Positions 18,967 through 26,053 of a DNA stretch of 28,198 bases are shown here, piece by piece. Position numbers and translations under genes: made by a program. Within the stretch, counting starts at the first letter, position 1; the number at the start of each line of letters is the position of its first letter. The notes under the pieces were generated by a model. It was given only the letters and a program-made list of their open reading frames with translations, was not told the origin of the DNA and made no database searches. This stretch comes from MKRK01 sp001896915 (GTDB lineage: Bacteria > Bacillota > Clostridia > Oscillospirales > Acutalibacteraceae): NCBI GenBank assembly GCA_937973935.1, contig CALJJF010000299.1, forward strand, positions 1-28,198, written 5' to 3'.

Positions 18967-20495
18967 AACAGGTCGCTGTATTTACACTGAAGATAGATTT
19001 TTAAAGGCTGCTTCGGCGGTCCTTCCAGCCGTGTTCCGTCCATTGCCGAAAATCTGCCGCCGTGGGCGGGGCAGTCCCAGGACCGTTCGGCACGGTTAAA
19101 ATTCAGCTCTGTAGACAGATGGGTGCAGGCAATGTCAAGTACTGTGATGTTGTCGTTCTCATCCCGATAGATGCCGGCTTTGTCACCGCCGAACAAAATC
19201 ACCTTTCCTTCCCCTTTTGTCAGATTTCGTATTCCGTCGGTTTTCTCAAGCTTGGATTTGATCAGCTCAAGGGTAAAGCCGCCAACTTCTTTAAGAACCG
19301 TGCCGGGGGAGGAAAGAATGTCGGAGCGAGAGAGAGAATACAGTTCTTCATATGGGTTTTTGCCGGTCACAATGAGGTCGGACAACATCATGCCTGCCAG
19401 GGTGCCGCCGGTCATCCCCCATTTGTTGAAACCGCTCGCGACAAAGAGATCGGACTGATCGGATATTCGACCGATATAGGGGATTTTATCAGGGGTCATA
19501 TAATCCTGTGCTGACCATTTGGCAATCACCTGCTTCACCCCTGCAAGCTCACGGGCAAATTTGATGAGTTCATCAAAATGAGCTTCCGTATTCTCGTCGC
19601 CCCGCCCTGTCACATGGGTTTCGCCCACGACAATGAGAATACGCTGTCCGTTTTCCATATGGGTTCGCACAGAGCGGACAGGATCGCTTTCTGCAACATA
19701 GCTACCCTCCGGCCATTCTTTTTCCGGAATCACGGCAATGCCGTAATCCCGTCTGGGATAGAGCCGCGTGAAGAAAAATTTCATGCCGTCATACACAGGA
19801 TAGCCGGTTGCAATGATAAGATGCTTGGCTTTGACGGACACACCTGTATTGCAAAGCACCGTGACGCTATCTCCATCATGTTCGATCTTTACCGCTTTTG
19901 TGCCGCAGTAGATGCTTGCACCATTTGCAACGGAAGCGACGGCAAGCCCGTTTACATATCGGATCGGGTGAAATACACCTTGGTTTTGAAAGCCCAGCAT
20001 ACCCCGGTTATCTTTTGGGAATCCGGGGTGCCGGATGAGCAGTCCGTCAATGCCCAAACTTGAAACAGTCTCATGTTCTGTCTCCATTGCTTCAAACTCT
20101 TTTTCTGTTCTTGCATAAACATAAGAAGTGTTCATGGTAAAACCACAGGGAATTGAAAGCTTCTCCACTGTGTCTTTGATAAAATACAGTGCGTCCGTCT
20201 GAGACTTTGCATAGAGCCGTGCGAAGTCCTTGCCGTGCTTGCTTTTAATAGAATGGTAGAGAAGACCATGTTGTATTGTCGTTTTTCCGGTTGTGTTTCC
20301 CGTTGTACCTGAGCAAAGACTGTCTGCTTCAATCAAGGTTACTTGCGCACCCTTTTCGGCAAGGCAGTAAGCGGCGGAAACGCCGGTGATGCCGCCGCCG
20401 ATGATGAGGGTTTCCGTGGTGATAGATTCGATCAGGGAGGGGTAAGTCAAGGGCTGTTCGGTCTGATGCCAATAGGATATCGTAGGTTCTGTCAT
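18960..20495 (-). CDS. FAD-dependent oxidoreductase with C-terminal Rieske domain (YhfW-like)
   Basis: 511 residues. An N-terminal DAO-type FAD domain carries the dinucleotide motif IIGGGITG (Gly33-Gly38) followed by an acidic EAD at the end of the second strand, and GTTGNTTGKTT for flavin contact. The C-terminal ~95 residues are a Rieske [2Fe-2S] domain with CTHL (Cys457, His459) and CPAHGG (Cys475, His478). The combination is that of the Bacillus YhfW family, whose substrate is not established. No membrane segment. The start ATG at 20495 gives MTEPTISYWHQTEQP; the frame continues 14 residues upstream to a TTG, but AAAGGTGG lies inside that extension and supports the ATG. Its final codons form part of the shared terminator with the GH39 gene. 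Confidence 0.9.
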   Translation of the reverse strand: MTEPTISYWHQTEQPLTYPSLIESITTETLIIGGGITGVSAAYCLAEKGAQVTLIEADSLCSGTTGNTTGKTTIQHGLLYHSIKSKHGKDFARLYAKSQTDALYFIKDTVEKLSIPCGFTMNTSYVYARTEKEFEAMETEHETVSSLGIDGLLIRHPGFPKDNRGMLGFQNQGVFHPIRYVNGLAVASVANGASIYCGTKAVKIEHDGDSVTVLCNTGVSVKAKHLIIATGYPVYDGMKFFFTRLYPRRDYGIAVIPEKEWPEGSYVAESDPVRSVRTHMENGQRILIVVGETHVTGRGDENTEAHFDELIKFARELAGVKQVIAKWSAQDYMTPDKIPYIGRISDQSDLFVASGFNKWGMTGGTLAGMMLSDLIVTGKNPYEELYSLSRSDILSSPGTVLKEVGGFTLELIKSKLEKTDGIRNLTKGEGKVILFGGDKAGIYRDENDNITVLDIACTHLSTELNFNRAERSWDCPAHGGRFSAMDGTRLEGPPKQPLKIYLQCKYSDLFE

Positions 20496-20735
20496 AATCG
20501 GGATGGCCACCTTTCTTTTGGTATGTATTATGTGCAATTTTTGCGATGATATTACAAAATAATACTGTCAGAAAGGGCGGCAGCTATCATTTGTATAGTA
20601 GAGTTACGCCACCGACTACCACATTAATTGATACGAATGCGATAGATGAAGTTTATATTGTCATGTCGGATCTGCAGGCTGTCACAAATGTAAGTGCAGT
20701 ATTACCTCCGTCAAACAAACGGTTTAGACAAATCA
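20496..20735. other. Intergenic region without a clear gene
   Basis: The 240 bases upstream of the oxidoreductase gene hold no convincing coding region or promoter. On the minus strand a short frame reads FDGGNTALTFVTACRSDMTI before a stop, which looks protein-like but is isolated, so it might be a decayed gene end or part of a dispersed repeat. Confidence 0.3.
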
Positions 20736-20770
20736 AAACACCCTGTTTGTTTCTGGCAAACAGGGTGTTT
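20736..20770 (-). terminator. Terminator after the LRR lipoprotein gene
   Basis: Perfect 14-base arms AAACACCCTGTTTG (20736-20749) and its complement (20757-20770) with a 7-base loop, followed on the minus strand by TTTTG. It lies 15 bases past the stop codon of the minus-strand lipoprotein gene. Confidence 0.75.
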
Positions 20771-20785
20771 ATTCATAGAATATGA

Positions 20786-21361
20786 TTATTGTTTTCTGGG
20801 AACAACGATTGTTTTCATGGTTGATTTGGAAGAGGCCTGTGATGGATTGGTGGAGAGTATGGTCGCTTTATCCTTGAAATATTCGGCGGCATAGGAGCCG
20901 GGCTTGCATTTAACTTTTAGTTTTGTGCAGCCTGTAAATGCGTCTTTTCCGATTGAGGTCACATTATCTCCGATTTCCAGCAGTAACAAACTGGTATTGT
21001 GATAAAACGCTCTGTCTTCAATGGTAGTTACATTTTTTCCGATTTTCACCTTATATAGCTTGGGACACATAAAAAAAGCTTCCTTACCGATGGTTTTTAC
21101 TGTGTCGGATATGGTCACTGTTCGGAGAGCGGAATTACCGGTAAATACTTTGGGCCCGATTGCTGTTGCCGTGTCGGGGATGATAAGATTTGCAACGGTA
21201 TTGTTGTTGTATTTTTTTATCATGCCGTCTACTATCACAAAATCCGATTTGGCATTGGTGGGATAGGTTAAGTTGGGTGTATTATCCTTCTCCGGTTCAC
21301 TGCAGGAAACAAGAAAAAGAAACAAACAGGATAAAAGCAAACAACATATTTTTTTGCACAT
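20786..21361 (-). CDS. Leucine-rich-repeat (BspA-type) lipoprotein
   Basis: 191 residues. Residues 1-20 are a lipoprotein signal with lipobox LVSC (Cys20). The mature part begins with a short linker rich in Asn, Pro and Thr, then about four BspA/TpLRR repeats of ~23 residues: IIPDTATAIGPKVFTGNSALRTV, ISDTVKTIGKEAFFMCPKL, IGKNVTTIEDRAFYHNTSL, IGDNVTSIGKDAFTGCTKL. It closes with a YAAEYFKD-type capping segment and a Ser/Lys-rich tail. Such proteins are surface-exposed and are often implicated in adhesion or protein binding; the ligand here is unknown. The gene has its own promoter and terminator. Confidence 0.88.
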   Translation of the reverse strand: MCKKICCLLLSCLFLFLVSCSEPEKDNTPNLTYPTNAKSDFVIVDGMIKKYNNNTVANLIIPDTATAIGPKVFTGNSALRTVTISDTVKTIGKEAFFMCPKLYKVKIGKNVTTIEDRAFYHNTSLLLLEIGDNVTSIGKDAFTGCTKLKVKCKPGSYAAEYFKDKATILSTNPSQASSKSTMKTIVVPRKQ

Positions 21362-21463
21362 AGTTTAATCCGTTTCTCCGGCGGGAAAATCAAAAAATAA
21401 GATCTCTGACCGCCGGTAAGAGACTTATGGTAAGGGTATGGCGTAAAATTGATTTACTTTTTT

Positions 21464-21492
21464 AATATACTAGTACCCATATTATTTGTCAA
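21464..21492 (-). promoter_or_regulatory. Promoter for the LRR lipoprotein gene
   Basis: On the minus strand: perfect TTGACA (21487-21492), 17-base spacer, TATATT (21464-21469). The ~95-base leader contains a perfect CCGGCGG/CCGCCGG stem (plus-strand arms near 21376-21382 and 21409-21415) whose last arm abuts the GGAGAAA that probably serves as the ribosome binding site. Confidence 0.7.
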
Positions 21493-21519
21493 GTATAATT
21501 ATAAACAGGCGGCTTCATA

Positions 21520-21707
21520 AAAAAGAAAAAATGCAAGTTTACACTTGCATCAAAAGAGAGGTCGGGCGAGGTGGAGAGCCCCGCCCTATTAAAGAAAGGA
21601 AGAGAAAAATATCTTCTGGGGTAAGAAAGTGCGGGTAAGCGGCGGAAATACAATCCGTAAAATACAGTGGTGCTTTCCATTGCTTACAAATCCTGACCGT
21701 TGGATTT
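21520..21707 (-). ncRNA. Candidate structured small RNA with its own promoter and terminator
   Basis: On the minus strand TTTACA (21737-21742), a 17-base spacer and TAATAT (21714-21719) form a plausible promoter. About 170 bases later an intrinsic terminator follows: perfect 8-base arms ATGCAAGT/ACTTGCAT (21531-21538, 21543-21550) and then TTTTTTCTTTTTT. Between them the RNA can form AAATCC/GGATTT near its 5' end, GTAAGC/GCTTAC enclosing GGAAA/TTTCC, and a GC-rich GGGCG/CGCCC hairpin. A 63-residue frame (21680-21489) runs straight through the terminator and is therefore unlikely to be the product. I do not recognise a known RNA family. Confidence 0.5.
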
Positions 21708-21713
21708 GTTTTA

Positions 21714-21742
21714 ATATTACAATACAGCCTGTCCGATGTAAA
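21714..21742 (-). promoter_or_regulatory. Promoter of the candidate small RNA
   Basis: TTTACA (five of six -35 consensus bases) and TAATAT (four of six -10 bases) with an ideal 17-base spacer, read on the minus strand. It lies between the terminator of the Spo0A-like gene and the small-RNA body. Confidence 0.45.
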
Positions 21743-21796
21743 TAAATATCATACGGAAGTTTTCGACCAATCCGACTAAATCATGAATAAAAAGCA

Positions 21797-21842
21797 AGAG
21801 AATTAAGGCTTGAGTATATCAAACCTTAATTCTCTGTTTTTT
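21797..21842. terminator. Terminator after the Spo0A-like gene
   Basis: Perfect 12-base arms AGAGAATTAAGG (21797-21808) and CCTTAATTCTCT (21824-21835), with an inner TTGA/TCAA pairing in the loop. T-rich tracts lie on both sides (TTTTTT at 21837-21842 on plus; CTTTTTATT on minus), so it can work in both directions; the functional one is the minus strand. Confidence 0.85.
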
Positions 21843-21884
21843 CACAAAAAGCCTGCTCGAAGCAAACCTTGGTTCGTCTTTTGA

Positions 21885-22628
21885 TCAATGATCCTTTATT
21901 ATGTAATCACAGATGATGGCAATGAATTTCCCATTGGGCAGATGCTTCGGCATGCTGGGAAAAATGCTGTTAAACAGCTTGGTTTTGGCTTTAAAAGCAG
22001 AGCTGATGGCATAACGAATTCCCTTTTCCACAGCTGAGGCGCCGGTATCAAAGCTTTTGCCTATTTCTCCGTAAACAATTTTCGTCAGCATGTTCAGGTT
22101 TTCTTTGTCTTTGAGACACATGATAATTGCCCTTTTCAGATATTCGTTTCCTTTCATCTGAAAGGGTATTCCGATTTCGGTCAATAAATCGGACACAATC
22201 TTGTCATAGTTCAAAAATCCGTTACTTTCCTGTTTCTCACTGCCTATATGTTTTACAGATATCAACTGTTTTAACACAATCATAAAGGAATCCAGATTGA
22301 CAGGTTTCAGAAAATAGTAATCCGTCTTTAATTTCATAGCAATTTCGATAGTTAAATCACTGCTGAGACCGGAAAATACAATAATGATCGGATGATAATC
22401 CGGTATTTTTTCTCTCATTTGTCCCAGAAGATACACACCGTCATACACAGGCATGATGATATCGGTAATTAAAATATCAGGTTTTGTCTCTGAAATTAAT
22501 TGCAGTGCCTGTTCACCGTCAAACGCTTCTCCAATAATGCGAAATTTGGTCTCTGTTTTAAATCTCTCTTTCACCGCAAAAAGCCATTCTCTGTTATCAT
22601 CAATCAATAATACTGATAACACATTCAA
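21885..22628 (-). CDS. Spo0A-like response regulator, divergent
   Basis: About 247 residues. The receiver domain has the acidic pair Asp10-Asp11 (LLIDDN), phosphoacceptor Asp56 (TDIIMP), Ser86 and Lys108 (LKPV), so phosphorylation is expected. A linker leads to a Spo0A-type DNA-binding domain: TEIGIPFQMKGNEYLKRAI matches the start of the Spo0A C-terminal domain, and SFDTGASAVEKGIRYAI its recognition helix. Spo0A normally has SRVERAIRHAI there; here the first Arg is Ala (199) and the second Lys (202). Start: TTG at 22628 is favoured because GAGGGG lies seven bases upstream; an ATG at 22643 and a GTG at 22622 are alternatives. No sporulation gene is adjacent, so this is probably a paralogue rather than the sporulation master regulator. 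Confidence 0.85.
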   Translation of the reverse strand: MNVLSVLLIDDNREWLFAVKERFKTETKFRIIGEAFDGEQALQLISETKPDILITDIIMPVYDGVYLLGQMREKIPDYHPIIIVFSGLSSDLTIEIAMKLKTDYYFLKPVNLDSFMIVLKQLISVKHIGSEKQESNGFLNYDKIVSDLLTEIGIPFQMKGNEYLKRAIIMCLKDKENLNMLTKIVYGEIGKSFDTGASAVEKGIRYAISSAFKAKTKLFNSIFPSMPKHLPNGKFIAIICDYIIKDH

Positions 22629-22666
22629 TTTAATACCCCTCATAAAACAAACATATTGTTTTTTAT

Positions 22667-22695
22667 ATTTTACCACAGTTGAATAATTATCACAA
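22667..22695 (-). promoter_or_regulatory. Promoter for the Spo0A-like gene
   Basis: Minus strand: TTGTGA (22690-22695), 17-base spacer, extended -10 TGGTAAAAT (core 22667-22672). The predicted leader is about 30 bases. Confidence 0.6.
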
Positions 22696-22739
22696 TAGTA
22701 AGACAAAAAAAGTTCATAAAATGTTTAATAAAATAAAAA

Positions 22740-22763
22740 AAGAGTAAATAAAAATTTACTCTT
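22740..22763 (-). terminator. Terminator after the YpsA-like gene
   Basis: Perfect 10-base arms AAGAGTAAAT/ATTTACTCTT with an AAAA loop on the plus strand, followed on the minus strand by TTTTTTTATTTTATT. It separates the YpsA-like gene from the Spo0A-like gene, so the two are not a simple operon. Confidence 0.85.
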
Positions 22764-22770
22764 AAAAAAT

Positions 22771-23223
22771 TTAACTGATATCAATAATCGTCATGCCTTT
22801 TTCCCTGATGCTGTCCACAGCAGTGGAATAAACAACACAGTAACCGGCGTTTTTTGATAACCTTTTTTCCGCTTCATGTTTGCAATTTTCATCATACATG
22901 CCGGATACAACGGAAAGGGTATCGGCATTGAAGAAAATAAAGTTTTGAAGAAATCCGTTTTCGCTCTCATTCATTTTACTCAGTGACGGAACAATGAGGT
23001 TCAGCCGAATGGAGGGGTATACATTTTTTAGCCTTATGATATGTACCGCTGCCATTAAATCAAAATTTCGGTCAGCACCAACATTGAAAATAGTAATTCC
23101 GCTGTTGATTAGCTTTTCGATCTGCTTTTTCAACTTACAGGAAACGTCAGATTTTTTGCTCTTGTAAATTTCACCGCCGTAAAAACAACAGGTTTTTGTT
23201 TTTAGCTCAATTTCTTTTGTCAT
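22771..23223 (-). CDS. YpsA/DUF1273-like protein of the SLOG superfamily
   Basis: 150 residues. The order of features fits the YpsA (DUF1273) family, a SLOG Rossmann-like fold thought to bind nucleotide-type ligands: an N-terminal strand TCCFYGGE where YpsA has CCFTGHR, a helix KLKKQIEKLINSGITIFNVGADRNFDLMAA matching the family's GxxxFxxGxAxGxDxxAA segment, then LKNVYPSIRLNLIVP. The GHR motif is altered to GGE and the glycine pattern is weaker, so the ligand may differ. AAAGGAC lies eight bases before the ATG. It is AT-rich, like the neighbouring Spo0A-like gene, and has a promoter ~150 bases upstream. Confidence 0.7.
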   Translation of the reverse strand: MTKEIELKTKTCCFYGGEIYKSKKSDVSCKLKKQIEKLINSGITIFNVGADRNFDLMAAVHIIRLKNVYPSIRLNLIVPSLSKMNESENGFLQNFIFFNADTLSVVSGMYDENCKHEAEKRLSKNAGYCVVYSTAVDSIREKGMTIIDIS

Positions 23224-23376
23224 ATTATTCGTCCTTTGTCAAATTGATGATTGAAGATATACTGAATTGTAGGATGAAAATGTAGTATTTTCATTTGGTG
23301 TGATTTGTTTCAAATCATATGTGAACAATTTATGAACAAACAATCTTAATGTAAAAATAAATCACTCAATGTTTCA

Positions 23377-23405
23377 ATAATATGTCAAAAAAGATCATTT
23401 GTCAA
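23377..23405 (-). promoter_or_regulatory. Promoter for the YpsA-like gene, with a long leader
   Basis: Minus strand: perfect TTGACA (23400-23405), 17-base spacer, TATTAT (23377-23382). The leader of about 145 bases holds two small perfect hairpins, GATTTG/CAAATC and TGAAAAT/ATTTTCA. The remaining bases 23406-23574 are AT-rich and I see no gene in them. Confidence 0.7.
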
Positions 23406-23574
23406 TAGTATATTCATAAGAAATTTACAAATATGTAAAATGCACAAAAATATCTACTACTAATTGATATAATTTATTTAAAATACCGTAATCTGTAATA
23501 AATTAGAAATACAATATGATTAGGATGGATAGTAAAATGATGAGGTTTGTGATCAGCTTTGCGGCCTGCGCCTT

Positions 23575-24522
23575 TTACAATTCACTTTCGAACCATACAT
23601 TTTTCACAGTGAATTCCTTATTGTTTAAGTAAGAAAGACTGCCTGAATCGGTGACAAATTGAAACCGCAGCTTGTAGGAATACAGTGCCTGATGATAAAA
23701 GCCCCGTTGCTTGTCTGCTTTCAGTTTGCCGTATTTTCCGTCGCCCAGCAAAGGATGGCCCACGAAGGCAAGGTGCGCCCGGATTTGGTGGGTGCGGCCG
23801 GTCAATAATTCGATTTCAAGCAAAGAATATTGTCCGTTTTCTTTCAAAACCTTGTATTTTGTGCGGATTTCCTTAGTGGATATGCCCGGCTTATTGAAAA
23901 TATAGACCTTGTTTTTATCCTCGTTTTTTTCTAAGAAGCCGGTGAGAACGGCTTCTTTTTTGGTGAGCGTACCATGAACCAGGCAGAGATAGAATTTATC
24001 AAGCTCTCTTGTTTTAATTTTTTCGTTTAGAATCCGAAGGGCTTCTGCGTTTTTGGCGGCAATGACAATGCCACCGGTGTTCCGGTCAATGCGGTTGGCA
24101 AGGGCTGGGGCAAAGGAATTTTCCCCGTTGGGGTTCCATTCTCCCTTTTCGTATAAATACCGCTGAATACGGGTGATGAGCGTGTCGGAATATTCGTCCT
24201 TGTCAGGGTGGGACAAAAGCCCCTGCTTTTTGTCCGCAAGCAAAATGTTTTCATCTTCGTATACAATGTCGAGTTGGGTAGAAGCGGACAAAAAGGAATG
24301 CTTGGGTCCCGGTTTGACAAAAAACTCATCGTTGACATAGCAGTCCAGTACATCGCCGACCTGCAGTACCGCTGAAATTTCGCTGCGTTTTCCGTTTAGC
24401 TTAATGCGTTTCAGGCGAATATATTTGTATAACAAGGATTTTGGCAGCATGGGAACGGCTTTTGTGATGAATTTATCCAGGCGCTGTCCGGCATCGTTTT
24501 TGGTGATGGTAAAGCTTTTCAA
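23575..24522 (-). CDS. RluA-family pseudouridine synthase
   Basis: 315 residues. An S4 RNA-binding domain at 1-63 (AGQRLDKFITKAVPMLPKSLLYKYIRLKRI) precedes the RluA-type catalytic domain. The catalytic motif is NRIDRNTGGIVIAAKN with Asp146; GRTHQIRAHL and GHPLLGDGKYG follow. It converts specific uridines of rRNA or tRNA to pseudouridine; RluC and RluD are the closest well-known types, but the target position cannot be deduced. The motif reads NRIDRNTGG rather than the textbook HRLDxxTSG, a variant seen in clostridial RluA-like proteins. It is divergent from pyrE, with overlapping promoters. Confidence 0.93.
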   Translation of the reverse strand: MKSFTITKNDAGQRLDKFITKAVPMLPKSLLYKYIRLKRIKLNGKRSEISAVLQVGDVLDCYVNDEFFVKPGPKHSFLSASTQLDIVYEDENILLADKKQGLLSHPDKDEYSDTLITRIQRYLYEKGEWNPNGENSFAPALANRIDRNTGGIVIAAKNAEALRILNEKIKTRELDKFYLCLVHGTLTKKEAVLTGFLEKNEDKNKVYIFNKPGISTKEIRTKYKVLKENGQYSLLEIELLTGRTHQIRAHLAFVGHPLLGDGKYGKLKADKQRGFYHQALYSYKLRFQFVTDSGSLSYLNNKEFTVKNVWFESEL

Positions 24523-24605
24523 AGCATCATTTCCTTATCCTTAATCAAAATAATAGCAATTGTTGTTTACGCAAAAAATACAAAATCACAGGTGGTTGAT
24601 ACAAT

Positions 24606-24654
24606 ATTATATCACTTTTTGTATCTATGCAACAGTACTAATTTGTGATATAAT
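24606..24654. promoter_or_regulatory. Divergent extended -10 promoters for the pseudouridine synthase gene and pyrE
   Basis: A perfect 10-base inverted repeat, ATTATATCAC (24606-24615) and GTGATATAAT (24645-24654), places TGATATAAT extended -10 elements on both strands, pointing outward. The 29 bases between them must hold both -35 regions, so the two polymerase sites overlap. A further inverted repeat GATACAA/TTGTATC (24598-24604, 24619-24625) brackets the leftward -10 box. Confidence 0.65.
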
Positions 24655-24757
24655 AATCGAAATACAAGACAAGCTGAGAAACGGGAAAATTTCTCGACAT
24701 TTATCTTGATTTTGGTATGGTTCTGAGAGAAAAATCTATAAAACAGGAGAAGATGAA

Positions 24758-25339
24758 ATGATAACGGAAAATCGTGTGATTGAGGTATTGAAAGAAGCCG
24801 GTGTGCTGCAGGAAGGTCATTTTTTGTTAACATCCGGCCGTCATTCCGATAAATATATGCAGTGTGCCAAGCTGTTTAGAAATGCAAAATACAGTGAAGA
24901 ATTGTGCAGCGCATTGGCAGAGCAGTTTCAAAACGACGGCATTGAATTGGTCATCGGACCCGCCGTCGGCGCGGTACAGATGGCGTATGAGGTCAGCCGC
25001 ACCATCGGCTGCGAAAACTTTTTTACCGAGCGTGAAGACGGAAAGATGACCCTCAGAAGAGGCTTCGCGATCAAACCCGGTCAACGGGTTTTGGTGGTTG
25101 AGGATGTTGTGACCACCGGCGGCACGGTGAGAGAGGTCATTGATATTGTAAAAGAGCAGGGCGGCGTGGTTGCCGGCGTCGGCGTCGTGGTTGACAGAAC
25201 CGGCGGTGCCATTGATTTCGGCGCACCGCTGAAATCGGTAATTTCCATGAAAATTGAATCCTTCGAAGCAGAAAATTGCCCGATTTGCAAGGAAGGAAAG
25301 CTTGAACTGGTGAAACCGGGCAGCAGAAAAAAATTCTAG
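24758..25339 (+). CDS. pyrE: Orotate phosphoribosyltransferase
   Basis: 193 residues. It joins orotate to PRPP to make OMP in pyrimidine synthesis. The N-terminal HFLLTSGRHSDKYMQC is typical of the Firmicutes/archaeal-like PyrE, and the PRPP loop is VLVVEDVVTTGGTV (111-124). The C-terminus carries CPIC (Cys174, Cys177), a feature of this PyrE subtype. AGGAG lies eight bases before the ATG. The gene is not in a pyr operon but heads a run with radC and uvrBA. No PyrR-type attenuator is evident in its ~100-base leader; only a short GAGAAA/TTTCTC stem. Confidence 0.93.
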   Translation: MITENRVIEVLKEAGVLQEGHFLLTSGRHSDKYMQCAKLFRNAKYSEELCSALAEQFQNDGIELVIGPAVGAVQMAYEVSRTIGCENFFTEREDGKMTLRRGFAIKPGQRVLVVEDVVTTGGTVREVIDIVKEQGGVVAGVGVVVDRTGGAIDFGAPLKSVISMKIESFEAENCPICKEGKLELVKPGSRKKF

Positions 25340-25358
25340 TGCGGAAGGGGTTTTCAGG

Positions 25359-26042
25359 ATGCACGACGGACACAGAATGAGAATGAGGGAACGGATCATC
25401 AATTCCTCGCTGGACGGTCTTGCACCCCATGAAATCATTGAATCGTTGTTGTTTTATGCCCTGCCCAGAGTAAACACCAACGAAATCGCCCATGATTTGA
25501 TCAACGCATTTGGTTCTATCTCGGGTGTGTTTGATGCTTCCTATGAGGATTTGCTGAAAGTCAAGGGAATTGGTGCGAATGCGGCGACGCTGATTAAAAT
25601 GGTTCCGATTATGTGCAGGGCATATATCGGCGACAAATATTCGGACGGCGAAATTTTAGGCTCCACTGAGCTGAGCGGACAGTATTTGCAACGGAAATAT
25701 ATCGGGATATTGGAAGAAACACCATCCATTGTTTTAATGGATAACAAATGCAGGGTGATCAACTGGTGTATCATTGGTCACGGAAGCATGGCCGCCGCCG
25801 ATATCAATGTACGGAAGGTCATTGAGTTTGCCGTTCGCTGTAACGCAACCTGTACGATTCTTTGCCACAATCATCCCAGCGGTGTGGCACTTCCGTCCCG
25901 CCAGGATATTGAAACCACGAGAGTGATCATCAACGCACTGAAAACAATCCATGTTGCGGTGGTGGACCATATTATACTGGGAGGCAATGATTTTGTTTCC
26001 CTGGCAGACTCGGCAGAATATGCCTATTTATTCTTTGATTGA
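25359..26042 (+). CDS. radC: RadC family protein (JAB/MPN domain)
   Basis: 227 residues, normal for RadC. An N-terminal helix-hairpin-helix (VKGIGANAATLI, 68-79) is followed by a JAB/MPN metalloprotease-like domain with HNHPSG and the downstream PSRQD: His170, His172, Ser180, Asp183. The old link to recombinational repair is not supported by later genetics, and the true role is unknown. Starts 19 bases after pyrE and ends 11 bases before uvrB, so it is probably cotranscribed with them. No strong ribosome binding site apart from GGAAGGGG upstream. Confidence 0.93.
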   Translation: MHDGHRMRMRERIINSSLDGLAPHEIIESLLFYALPRVNTNEIAHDLINAFGSISGVFDASYEDLLKVKGIGANAATLIKMVPIMCRAYIGDKYSDGEILGSTELSGQYLQRKYIGILEETPSIVLMDNKCRVINWCIIGHGSMAAADINVRKVIEFAVRCNATCTILCHNHPSGVALPSRQDIETTRVIINALKTIHVAVVDHIILGGNDFVSLADSAEYAYLFFD

Positions 26043-26053
26043 TCGGGTGAAGC

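Noticed and set aside
20546..20785. 79-residue plus-strand frame in the gap between the oxidoreductase and the LRR gene
   Set aside because: It runs through the minus-strand terminator hairpin, has no ribosome binding site and no recognisable family.
21489..21680. 63-residue minus-strand frame in the small-RNA candidate
   Set aside because: It continues through an intrinsic terminator, so the transcript would end before the stop codon; an RNA product is more likely.
23381..23406. Two 0A-box-like TGTCAA repeats upstream of the YpsA-like gene
   Set aside because: One is simply the TTGACA -35 box on the other strand and the second lies in the promoter spacer; such matches are expected by chance in AT-rich DNA.
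23525..23632. 35-residue plus-strand frame (MDSKMMRFVISF...)
   Set aside because: Overlaps the 3' end of the pseudouridine synthase gene in antisense and lacks a convincing promoter and ribosome binding site.
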